Origin: Vanrija pseudolonga
Taxonomy: Eukaryota > Basidiomycota > Tremellomycetes > Trichosporonales > Trichosporonaceae
Reading direction: 5' to 3'
Assembly (NCBI RefSeq): GCF_020906515.1
Contig: NC_085852.1
Location: forward strand, 2,914,001-2,978,000
DNA length: 64,000 nt
Part shown: positions 42,934-52,291 of the stretch, piece after piece
How positions within the stretch are numbered: the first letter of the stretch is position 1
Layout of the letters: each line of letters starts with the position of its first letter
The notes under the pieces: generated by a model
What the model was told of the DNA's origin: nothing
The model's database searches: none
The model's input: only the letters and a program-made list of their open reading frames with translations
Position numbers and translations under genes: made by a program

Positions 42934-45037
42934 ATGATGGAGCACCCGGAAGTCGTGTACAACTACACCGAGACGGTCGACCCGAACCTGGTGAGTGTGG
43001 TGACGGGGGTGGTGAGGTCGTGCGTGCACTGACCGTGAGCGTGTGCTTGTCCCGGCGGCTCAACTGTCTCCATCGCAAACCGACCACCATCTCGTGCTGC
43101 TCTCGCCCCTCGCGCCGCCGCTCCGCTCCGGCGCTCTAGACCTGCGCAATATGCCAGTCGGCCCTAGTCGACCCCGTCACGACCGCGTCGTGCAAGCACA
43201 CGTTCTGCCGGGACTGCATCACGCGCGCACTGGCGCACAACCCCTCGTGCCCGATCGACAGGAGCGCGCTGACGCTCGCGTCGCTGCGCGCGTCCGAGCC
43301 GCTTGTGCAGCTCATGCTCGACGAGCTCAAGGTACGCTGCGACGCCGACTCGTGCGGCAAAGTAATGGAGCGCGGCTTGCTGCTCGCGCATATCCGGTCG
43401 TGTGCGAGCGGCGTCGTGACCTGCGGCGACGAGGCGTGCGGGTTGTCTGTGAGTGCTGCGTGCGCGACAAGGAGATGGTGGCGTGGCGGCGGCGGCGGCG
43501 TTGCCAAGCTCGGCGTCGGCGCCAACGCGCGCTCCAAGCTCGGCCTGTCGGCCTGACTAACGCCCCTCGCCTCAGATGACGCGACATCGCATGCCGCACC
43601 ACCGCGCGTACGAGTGCTTCCAGCGGCGCATGGAGTGCGCCAAGTGCGGCATCGTGTTCACGTTCAAGGAGGCAAAGGTACTCCCTCTCCTCGAACAGAG
43701 CTGACACCAGGATGACCACGGGCACGCGCACGGGGAGGCAGCCGCCCCGGGACAGGCAAAGTGCGAGGCGTGCTCCCAGCCGATGAGCACCCCGGCGCAC
43801 CTGCACAGATGGGTGTGCCCCGCGTCCCCCGTGCCGTGCCCACAGCAGCCGCGCGGGTGCTCGGCGATCGTGCGCCGCGCCCACCTCGAGTCGCACATGG
43901 CGACCTGCCCGTTCGAGCTGCTGTCGGGCTTCTTCGCGGCCAACGACGCGCGGATCGCGGCCCTCGAGGCGCGCGTGGACGAGCTGCACGGCGAGAATGA
44001 GCTGTTGCGCGTGCAGCTGTTTAGCGGCAGGAGCGGGGCGATGCACCGTCCCCCTGCTTTCGCGTGGGCGGGGCCGGACGAAGACACGCCGGAAACGCCG
44101 ACGTCGCCGGCGCCACCCCTCGCGTCCGCCGACTCGGACGGCAGCTCGACGCTGAGACTCCCGTTGTCAACAGGAGCAGGCGGCACGCCGCGCGCGGCAC
44201 GCCCCCCGCCGCTCGTCCTCGCGCCCACGTCGCCGGCGTTCGAGCTCCCCCCGCCGCCGATGCAGCGCAGCCTGAGCGCCGCGAGCGCCGAGTGGGTCGT
44301 TGGCAGGTTGTCGGAGAACGAGATGCGCGACGAGGCCATGGTGGCACTCAGAGACTGCGTCGTGCACCTCGCGAGCTGTCTACAGTCGAGCGACCGGCGT
44401 AACCAAGTGTACGTGGCGGTGCTGTTTCTTGCTGACAAGCGCCAGGCGCACGACGACAGAGAGCCTCCGCGTCATCGAGCAGGTCGAGTCGCTGCGCGCC
44501 ATCGTCAGCACCATGCGCCGGCGTAAGTCGAGACAGATGGCCCAGCTGACCCAGCGCAGAGGTCATGACGGAGCGGCCGGGCACGCCACGCCGCCAAAGC
44601 TCAGACCACTACCCCGCGCTGCCGACCCCGCCACTCTCGACACAAGCAAGCACGGCGGACGCCGCGTCCGAAGCCGACGCCAGCCATGACGACGACGTCG
44701 GGCTCTCGATCCGCGAGAGCGTCGTCTTCTCCGCGCAGGGGGTCCTCCAGCGCTCCGCTGATAGCTCCTTCGTCGCGACTGCCGAAGCGACGCGCACGCC
44801 GCGTAACTGGACGGGCCAGCCGTGTGCTTTTCCCCCGCCCGAGCCGACACGGCGCGCGAGTACCACCCGAGGCGGGCGCGCGAGCGCGTCCTTCTCTCGT
44901 CCTGGGCCGAGCCGTAAGTCGAGTTTGTGGGCAAGCTGACCCCCCACGCAGGCCTGCAGCAGCTCGGCGCAAACCTCCTCATACGCATGTCGCGCGACAC
45001 GACGACGACGACGACGGCCGACCGCCGGACGCCGTGA
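42934..45037 (+). CDS. RING/TRAF-type zinc-finger protein
   Basis: Product of about 550 residues from seven exons (the first three are 42934-42990, 43140-43448 and 43576-43677). A RING finger lies at about residues 20-60: CAICQSALVDPVTTASC, then KHTFCRDC and CPIDR, where the last ligand position is Asp as in TRAF-type RINGs. TRAF-like zinc fingers follow (CDADSCGKVMERGLL, CAKCGIVFTF, CEACSQPM, CPQQPRGC...HMATCPFE), then a short coiled coil (IAALEARVDELHGENELL). The second half is Ser/Pro-rich and disordered. Such proteins are usually E3 ubiquitin ligases or adaptors. The joints near 44399-44460 and 44521-44560 are less certain. It is convergent with the RNase H2B gene. Confidence 0.8.
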
Positions 45038-45175
45038 TCGCCCCTCCTCACACTCATCATCCAGGCTCGACGCCACCACCTTCACGGCTACATGCCCCCT
45101 GCCCTGCCTCTAGCATCATTCACGAGCACCTAGACGGTACACTCAGTTGTACATACATGCATTATCACTGTCACT

Positions 45176-46388
45176 TCACTTCTTGGGTTTGAAGAAGCCT
45201 GCCATCATGGACCGTTGTGCGCCGGTCGTGTTGACCTTCTTGAGCGCCTCGACGCCGCGGGATGTTTCCTTGACGGGAGCCTTGCGCTTGACGCCGCCCT
45301 TCTCCTTCTTCTCGTTTACGACGGGGGCGGCTGCTGCGGCTGCTGCCGCAGCGCGGTTGGCGTCGTGTTCTTCGAGTGCAGTGAAGCTGTCAGTGTGTCA
45401 GCTAAGGCTTTGGGGCTACCCCAGCTACCCACTCGTATGTCGCTGTGAGGGAGGGTAGCAGCGTCGAAGGGAGGTACTGCGCCACATGTTCGATCGCGGC
45501 GCGATTCCTCGCCGCCTGAACTAGCCCCTCGTCGACCCCAGCAACCAGCAGCCCGTCCCGCCCAAGCCCACGGAGCAAATGGTCAAACTTGCCAAACTGT
45601 TCCGGCGAGGCCAAGAGGTCGACTTTCCGCCTCAGCACGCGGACGATGGCATCGATCGAGGGGCGGTAGTACGTCTGTCCCTTCGTCTTGCTCTCGCCGC
45701 CTTCTGGTGGTGGGGACGGGGGCGCAGCAACGGCTGGTGGGTCAGCGTCATCGACGGAGGTTACCCACATCGCTTGTCGCAGCAGGCCTTGAAGGCGCGG
45801 CGGAACGCCTTGAGCCCGACGAGGCGCTGCACGTCGGCGTTGTACGCCTCGACGGCGGCCGAGGGGGAGAAGGCGGGCTTGAGGGCGAATGCTGACGAGC
45901 TCGACGCGGTGGCCAAGAGGTCGGGGAGGGGTTGGAACGGGGCCGGGGCTTTTGCGCTCTGGCTGTCAGCTTTGTTGAGCACTGCGTAGCTGAGGGGTAG
46001 TAGTCAGAGCAATACCCACTGGAATCAGGTCGAGTGCGATAGGAATAGCGAGGAAGAGCGCGTCAACGGGCTGGTGGACGAGCATCGATCCAGCTGGCGG
46101 GTGAGCAAAAGCGAAGCCGGCTACCCACGCGCAATCGTATCGCCGATGAACCATGTCCGCCCGTGCGCGCCAGACACCTTGGACACTTCACTCAGGCTGC
46201 CGTCGGCGTGGGGAACGTAGAGCTGCGGCTGGCCTGGGGCATGAGCTTCGCAAGGAGGTGGCAAGCTCACCAGTCCGGGGGTGCGGGAGGCGGAGGTACT
46301 CTGCCCGCGTATGGAGCAGGTCTGGCGTCAGCTAATCTCGAGGGCTCCGCAGCTCACCTTCTTTAATGACGGCAATGTACTCTGTCAT
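45176..46388 (-). CDS. RNH202: Ribonuclease H2 subunit B
   Basis: Non-catalytic subunit of the RNase H2 complex, which removes ribonucleotides from DNA and RNA from RNA/DNA hybrids in the nucleus. Small exons join as MTEYIAVIKE, then LHTRAEYLRLPHPRTGQPQ, LYVPHADGSLSEV, HGRTWFIGDTIA, GSMLVHQPVDALFLAIP and, further on, QTYYRPSIDAIVRVLRRKVD: the order typical of fungal Rnh202 (triple-barrel strands, then the helical region). The C-terminus RSMMAGFFKPKK resembles a PCNA-interacting motif, as known in RNASEH2B. Introns are about 33-50 nt. It is transcribed away from GAA1 across a 193-bp shared promoter. Confidence 0.83.
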
Positions 46389-46581
46389 GGTGTAGAGTGC
46401 AAGAACAGCAAGAATGTTGACAAGAAACAAACCTCACACCTCGACGCGTCCAACAAAGTCAATGTTCACCCACACCGACGCGCCGTGCCTGACGGGACCA
46501 AAAGACACAAGTCACTCGCGGCGGCGGTGACGATGACAGACCTCTCGACTTTGAGCTGACTCTGTACCCCTCCTCAGCGCC
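46389..46581. promoter_or_regulatory. Shared divergent promoter of RNH202 and GAA1
   Basis: Only 193 bp separate the two start codons, so core promoters for both genes must lie here. No clear TATA box is visible. Confidence 0.55.
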
Positions 46582-48254
46582 ATGAGCGATAGAATACACG
46601 TCCCCACGGCCGACTTGACGCCAGAGCAGACCAAGCTAGGGGCCAAGCTCGACAAGCGGCGGCGTATCGTCGACGCGGTGTGGGCGCGGCTATGGCAGGT
46701 ACGGTGAGTTGTCCGAGTCTCATCCCCCGACGCCCAACTCACGCCACAGCGCGCTCCTCGTCCTCATCGGCACGGCGTGGCTCCTCGCCCTCCCGTACCC
46801 CGGGCTGTGGAAGCAGACCTTCATCGACGAGCACGCGCTGCAGCCGGCCCAAGTGACGATCTACTACGACTGGGCGCAGGTGTTCCGCGCAGACAGGTAC
46901 CTCGCCGAGCTGGAGGCGCTGCGGGACGCGAACGCGACGTGGGACGAGCGGCGAGACTTCCTCAGCGCGAGTTTCCGGGCCGCAGGGGTCACGGCGCTCA
47001 ACTCGACCTCGTCGGTGTTCGCGCACGTCACCCCGCCCCGTAGCGAGGGGACAGAGGCGATCCTCGTGTCGGCCAACTGGCTCAGCCGGAACGGCGAGGT
47101 CAACGTGCGCGGAGTTGCGCTGTTGCTCAGCCTCGCCGAGTTCTTGCGAGGTGAGTTGTGGGCTGTGAAGTCGCTGACCCCAGCCCAAAACTACTGGGCG
47201 TTCGACATCTTCCTCGTCTCGGGCGACGGATACCTCGACGGCCTGAACGACTTTACCGAGACGTACGCGCCGCGCGCGAACATCTGGACGGCGCTGAACA
47301 TCGACTATCCCTACCACTCGTTCTCGCACCTGGGCGTGTTCTTCGGTGAGTGGGCTGACCGTTTCAGACCAAAGCACCAGCCTAACCCTCGCCGCAGAGG
47401 GAACCAACGGCCGCCTGCCAAACCAGGACGCAGTCAACTCGGTCCTCCATGTGGCCAAGTACGGCGTGTGGGTCGACTCTACGATCCACAACCTCGACGA
47501 GCGCCCGCAGCCAACGTACAGCTTTGGCGCCAAGGCCCTGCTCGACCACTTCAAGTACATGGCGCTCGGGCGGCCCTCGGCCGCCCACGGCCTGCTGGCG
47601 CAGCACCGGATTGACGCGGTCACGCTGTACGGCGTGCCCGGTGAAGGGCCGCACGGGTTCCACTCGATGGGACGCATGGTCGAGAGCACGCTGCGCGCGT
47701 ACAACAACCTCCTGGAACGCCTGCACGCGAGTTTCTTCTTCTACCTCCTCCCCCACCCCGACTACTTCTTGCCTGTCGGCCACTACCTGCCCGCCGCGGT
47801 GGTCCTCGGCGCCAGCGTCACCCTTGGCGGGTTCGACTGCCCCGACCCGCTTGCGGGCGCGCTGTGGGCGCTGCCGGCGTTCGCGCTCGGCCTGCTGGGA
47901 TGGGTTGCTCAGTCGTCGCTCGTGTCAGCTGCCGCGATGGCCCTCCCCCGTCCCAAGGGCGCCGCGCGGGCGTCGCTCTCGTCCCTCGCGCACCTGTTCT
48001 ACGGCGCGCTGATCCCAACCCTCGCCATGGTCAACTTCCCCCAGGCGGTGCTTCTCGCCGTTTTGGTGATCATCGCCCTCGCCCCGCTGCCCCGGCCCGT
48101 CCGCGCCGCGCTCGTCTTCCTCCATCCCGCCGTACTCGAGTACTACGGCGGCATCAACCTCCGCGCCGAGTGGGAGCAGTTTGGCAACGTGGCATGGCCG
48201 GCCATCTTTGCCATCTGGATCCCGCTCCAGGCGGTATCCGACATGCTGTCATAG
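46582..48254 (+). CDS. GAA1: GPI transamidase subunit GAA1
   Basis: Component of the ER-membrane GPI transamidase, which attaches GPI anchors to proteins. The product starts MSDRIHVPTADLTPEQ; the first membrane segment (LLVLIGTAWLLALPYPG) follows the first intron, as in all GAA1 proteins. The large luminal region includes ILVSANWLSRNGEVNVRGV, YWAFDIFLVSGDGYLDGL, TALNIDYPYHSFSHLGV and LPNQDAVN, the M28-peptidase-like fold. Then come ERLHASFFFYLLP and several hydrophobic segments, ending AIWIPLQAVSDMLS. Introns fall at about 46705, 47150 and 47345. The protein is somewhat over 500 residues, a little shorter than yeast GAA1. It is convergent with GET2, with stops about 50 bp apart. Confidence 0.9.
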
Positions 48255-48305
48255 CCACGACTGTATAGATAGACCATGCATGCGTACAAATCTAGCGGAA
48301 GGAAC

Positions 48306-49538
48306 CTACACCACACCCCTCCAGTCGAGGTATTCGGCCAGCACGATGGCCGCGCCGAGGCCAAACACGAGCAGGCACGCGTCCTTGTAGCTCTGGGACA
48401 CGACGCCGAGGTACTTGCTCCCAGTCGAGATGGCCGTGGCCAGCGGGCGCGGCAGCATGGGGAGGACGTTGGCGAGGAGGGGGTGGAGCGCGGGCGGGGT
48501 CTGGATGATCGTGACGCGGGTCGCGAGCAGGATGAGCTGGAGGGTCACGAAGGCGTAGAACACGGGCTAAGTGGTCAGTCAGCGCTGCGATACGTGTCAA
48601 CTCACAATACTCTCGACGAGCTTGGCGCCGAAGGCCACACGGCCAGCAAGCCCAGCCCAGCGGTGCGCCCAGCCGCCGAGCGTGGCCACGGCGCCGTGCC
48701 GCACCGACGCGAGCGACGGCTCCCACCAGCCCGCGATGAAGACGACCAGCGCGAGCACAGCGACAAAGTGCACGGTTGGGAAGAGGCGCTGTGCGCGCGT
48801 CGGCGGCGCGGGGGGGCCAGCCATGCCCGGCAAGCCGGCGAAGGGGTTGGCGCCGCCCAGCGCAGCGAACGGGTTCTGCCCGCCGAACGGGTCGCCCCCA
48901 GCGGCGGAAGCGAACGGGTTGGTGGGTGTGTCGCTTCCGTCGCCGATGAGCCCGGGGCCGTCGGCTCCAAGACCTCCAGGCCCGCCAGGGCCGCCGGGGA
49001 AGCCGCCGCCTCCCATGAGCGCGGCCATAAAGTTCGCCATGTCGGGCGGGGCCGCGCCGGCCTGATCAGGCCCGAGCCCGCCGAACGCCGCGCCTGCGGG
49101 ACCCGCGGGCCCGTTGGCACCGAGCATGGCCATCATGTTTTCGATCTGCTGGCGCATCGCCTCGTCTTGCGGGCCGCCTGCGCCAGCGGGGGCGTTGGGG
49201 TTGCGGCGCGGGGGGCGGAAGCGGACCGGCTCGTCTTCGACGGTGGGTGCCCAGGAGGGTTTCTGGCCGGGGCGGGCAGAGGGCGCAGAGGGGGAGGTGG
49301 CGGACGCCGAGGGCGACGTGGGCGACGCTGCCGAAGGAGACGTGGGGGAAGTGGCTGTCGCCGATGCCGAAGCGGGCGACACCGGCGTCGACCCCTCGCC
49401 GTACAGCTTATCCGCGTCCTCCCCGCGCGCGGTCTGTGCCAGCCTTGCCAGCCCGGCATTGCCACGCGCGAGGATCTTGGCCTTGCGCGCCGCGGCGCGC
49501 TTCTGCGCGTCGGTGAGTGGTGCTGCTGCGTCGGACAT
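48306..49538 (-). CDS. GET2: GET2-like tail-anchored protein insertion receptor
   Basis: ER-membrane receptor subunit that, with Get1, takes tail-anchored proteins from the Get3 ATPase. Exons 48606-49538 and 48567-adjacent to 48306 (second exon 48306-48566) give 397 residues. The N-terminal basic motif RAAARKAKILARGNAGLARL is the Get3-binding signature. A long Pro/Ser/Gly/Ala-rich linker follows (residues about 50-230, with repeated PTSPSA units). Three hydrophobic segments lie in the C-terminal third (FVAVLALVVFIAGWW; FVTLQLILLA; CLLVFGLGAAIVLAEYL). An upstream in-frame ATG at 49601 would add 21 residues; I prefer 49538 because MSDAAAPLTDAQKR matches the usual start. Confidence 0.82.
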
Positions 49539-49853
49539 GTGTGATGGGTTGGGGGGGTTGACGAGTGCCGAAAGCGTGGAAAGCGGATCGCAGTGGTTCA
49601 TGACAGCGGTCGAATGTTGTAGGCGTCATAGTGGCGCCACGTGGCTAATGACGTGGCGTTTGGCCATGCGACGCAAGGTGGATGTTTACAGTGGGTATCA
49701 CCAGCCTCACACTGTCGTTGTGTTGCGCATGAGGTGCCATCATCGCTCTCAACGTGCTTTTGTCCCCAGCTCACTCTAAACAACGCGACACCGCTCACAC
49801 ACAGCGGCCCCTCGCTCCGCTCGTGCCCACTCGTGCCCGCCCGTGACGCCGCA
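49539..49853. promoter_or_regulatory. Shared divergent promoter of GET2 and TAF8
   Basis: About 315 bp between two divergent start codons. It must contain both core promoters; no TATA box stands out. Confidence 0.5.
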
Positions 49854-50722
49854 ATGTCCCACTCGAGCGACACGCCACACACGCACCTCCCGCCCCCCGC
49901 CGCGCCGGCCTACCTCCACCGCCTGGTCGGCCAGACGCTGCAACGGCGGGGGTTTGAGGCGTGCGAGGCGGGCGCGTTGGGGGAGATGGAGAGGTTGATC
50001 GAGCATCGTGAGTGATAGCCTAGCGAGGCGAGCCGCAGGCTCGCCGAGCGGCGTCGAGCTTCGTTCGTTCATGCTGACGCGCTGCCCCTCTACTCGACTA
50101 TGCCTCCTCGTCCATGTTACGACCCCTCACAACTCCCCCGCGCCCTCGTCGCTCGCTACGCTCGCGACTCGCGCTCGACCCCACAGACATCCAACGCCTC
50201 TTCACCCTCGCACACGACTACGCCGCCCTCACTGGCCGCACAGCCCCCAACGCGCGCGACCTGCTCGCTGCGCAAGAGGCGAGCGGGTGGGGCGTGCGCG
50301 ACCTGGCGCGCGAGGCGAAGAAGCAGCGTATCGGTGGGTGTCTCGTTCGCTTTCCCACCCGCTGACACACAGGCGTCGACCTCGTCGTGGAGGAGGAGCA
50401 GCCCGAACCGACCCCTACGCCAAATATCACGAGCGTGCCCGAGGATGGCGGCGACGTCAAACCGCGCCTCGAGCGCACAATACCGCCCTACGCTTACGAC
50501 TCGGCGCCCAGCCTCCCCCCGGCGTGGACGTACAAGCCTGACCGGCCCCCTACGCCGCCATTACCCGCTGGCAATGTGACCTCTGGGGTGCTCGACTTCA
50601 TCAAGCTCACGGCTACGGAGCGCGGAGACATTCCGCCCGAGCTGGGACTGGTCGACTACCGCCGTGGCGATGGGCGCGAGGCGCGTAGGAAGTGGGGCGT
50701 GCGCGGCGTCGGCGCAGCGTAA
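49854..50722 (+). CDS. TAF8: TFIID subunit 8 (TAF8)
   Basis: Histone-fold subunit of the general transcription factor TFIID, acting in the nucleus with TAF10. Exons 49854-50007, 50187-50333 and 50373-50722 give 216 residues. The histone fold spans about 20-100: AYLHRLVGQTLQRRGFEA, then ALGEMERLIEH joined across the first intron to IQRLFTLAHDYAALTGRT, and NARDLLAAQEASGWGV. The TAF8 C-terminal part follows with IPPYAYDSAPSLPPAWTYK, the Pro-rich motif that precedes the TAF2/TAF10 region in relatives. It is short compared with animal TAF8, as in many fungi. It is convergent with the next gene. Confidence 0.82.
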
Positions 50723-50797
50723 GTTGAGTTGTAGCATTATAGACATGTATACATTATCCATGAGGTGCGTGCGGGGCGTCACTCGTCCGCGTCTTCG

Positions 50798-51666
50798 TTA
50801 CTCGTCATCCTCGTCCTCATCATCCTCATCGTCGTCGTCATCGTCGTCGCTCGAGCTCGCAAAGTGGTCCTGCACGAGCTTACGCCGCTTCTGGTTGGGC
50901 TGGAGCATGCTCGCGTTCTTCGGTGGTGGGGCCTTCTTCGTCGGGCTTCCTTTACCTCGTGGGTCAGTAGAGACGGGACAGGTGAGTACCCACTGCCAGT
51001 GGCGAAGCGGCCTCCGTCGCCCTGCCGTGCGGCCGTGGCCTTGAGGTTGAGCAGCTTGGCTTGCAGCGCAGCGATCTCGGCCTGGTGGGTTAGCGCATTA
51101 CTGCTCGGCTACCCACATCCTTGTCCTCGAGCTGGACTTGCAGCGCGCGGAGTTGGCCTGGCGTCAGCGGGGAAGGCGGGCCAGCCTACCGTCTCCTGAT
51201 GCGGCGGGGCGGGACACGAGCTGGTGGGTGAGCGGTTGTGAAGGTCATGCTACCCACGTTGAGCGCGCCGTCTAGCAGCGCGGTGGTATGCTTCCCCACG
51301 TCCTCGGCGTCAAGGTAGACGATCACAGCGGGCTTGGGGACGTGGACGAAGAGCTGGTGGGTGAGCTCAAACGCTTGTTCAACACCCACCTTGAGCCCCC
51401 CGTTCGGGCGCGACTCGGCATGCAGCATCCCCGCGCTGATAGCGTCCGCGATCTCGCTCTCGCGCCCCGTCGCCTGGTGTCAGCTGCCGCTCAACAGCTC
51501 AGCTCACATCCCCGATGCCCGCCCACGCGGACGGCGGCTTGTCCGGACTCGGACTCGCGGCGAAGACCACCACGTCCCACGCGTCGCCGTAGCTTGAGAG
51601 CACGAGGTAGCGCTTGCCTGCGCGCTCGTCGTAGATCTGCTGCTGGATGTTGTGCAGCGGGGCCAT
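50798..51666 (-). CDS. Small nuclear-type coiled-coil protein, possible XRCC4/XLF/PAXX fold
   Basis: Seven short exons join to a protein of about 218 residues. Residues 1-115 look like a beta-rich head: RYLVLSSYGDAWDVVVF, then ESEIADAISAGMLHAES, LKLFVHVPKPAVIVYLD. A short heptad segment follows (LRALQVQLEDKDAEIAALQ), then a basic motif (NQKRRKLVQDHF) that looks like a nuclear localisation signal, and an acidic tail of Asp/Glu ending at the stop. Head, short stalk, then basic tail is the plan of the PAXX/XLF/XRCC4 non-homologous end-joining proteins, and strand-helix-strand spacing resembles PAXX. This is resemblance of plan only. Introns of 33-45 nt repeatedly use GTGGGT donors. Confidence 0.6.
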
Positions 51667-52291
51667 CGTGGCGGAGGCGGCGTGTGGGGTAAGGTGGTGG
51701 TGGTGGAGGATGCCGAGGAAGGCCAGTCAAGCCAAGGCACAACAACCTGTCCCACCTCCACCAGCCATCGATCAACATTGCTTCGGCTTGGCGAATTTGC
51801 TCCCGCTCCTGGGTGACGGGGTCAGCGTCACCTGCCCAATGCCAGCCGCCACCACGCCTTGTTTGGTTCTCCTTCACCCTCGCGCATCTCCGCGCGACGC
51901 TGACCCATCGTCCACACCCTCGGACTCGCTGAGCTCGGAGCATCGGACAACGACCGTCCAGCGGCGGGGACTCCGCGCCTCGCGCAAGCTCCGGGCGTCC
52001 GCGGTGCCGGAGAAACGAGGCAAAACGTGGCAGGGCGGGAGCAAAGATGCCGGCGGTAAGCGGCGCTTAGTGCGCGTGACGTCGGTGTCCGCGGTCTCGG
52101 ACTGCGCTGGGTGGTGTTGTCGTGTTCCGTGTTGTCGGGTGGAGCGCAAGTTTCTGCAACGAGCAGCAACGAGCCGTCACATGCAGCAGCAGTAGCTGTA
52201 CAGCGCGAGCACAAGAGAACGCGACGTAACACTTCTCTTGACGTTGTATCTCATCTCACTGACGACGAACTAACCACTCGTCGCCGCCACC
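51667..52291. promoter_or_regulatory. Divergent intergenic region upstream of the LKR/SDH gene
   Basis: About 625 bp with no convincing gene; both neighbours diverge from it. The start of the rightward gene sits in a strong context (CGCCGCCACC before ATG). Confidence 0.45.
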
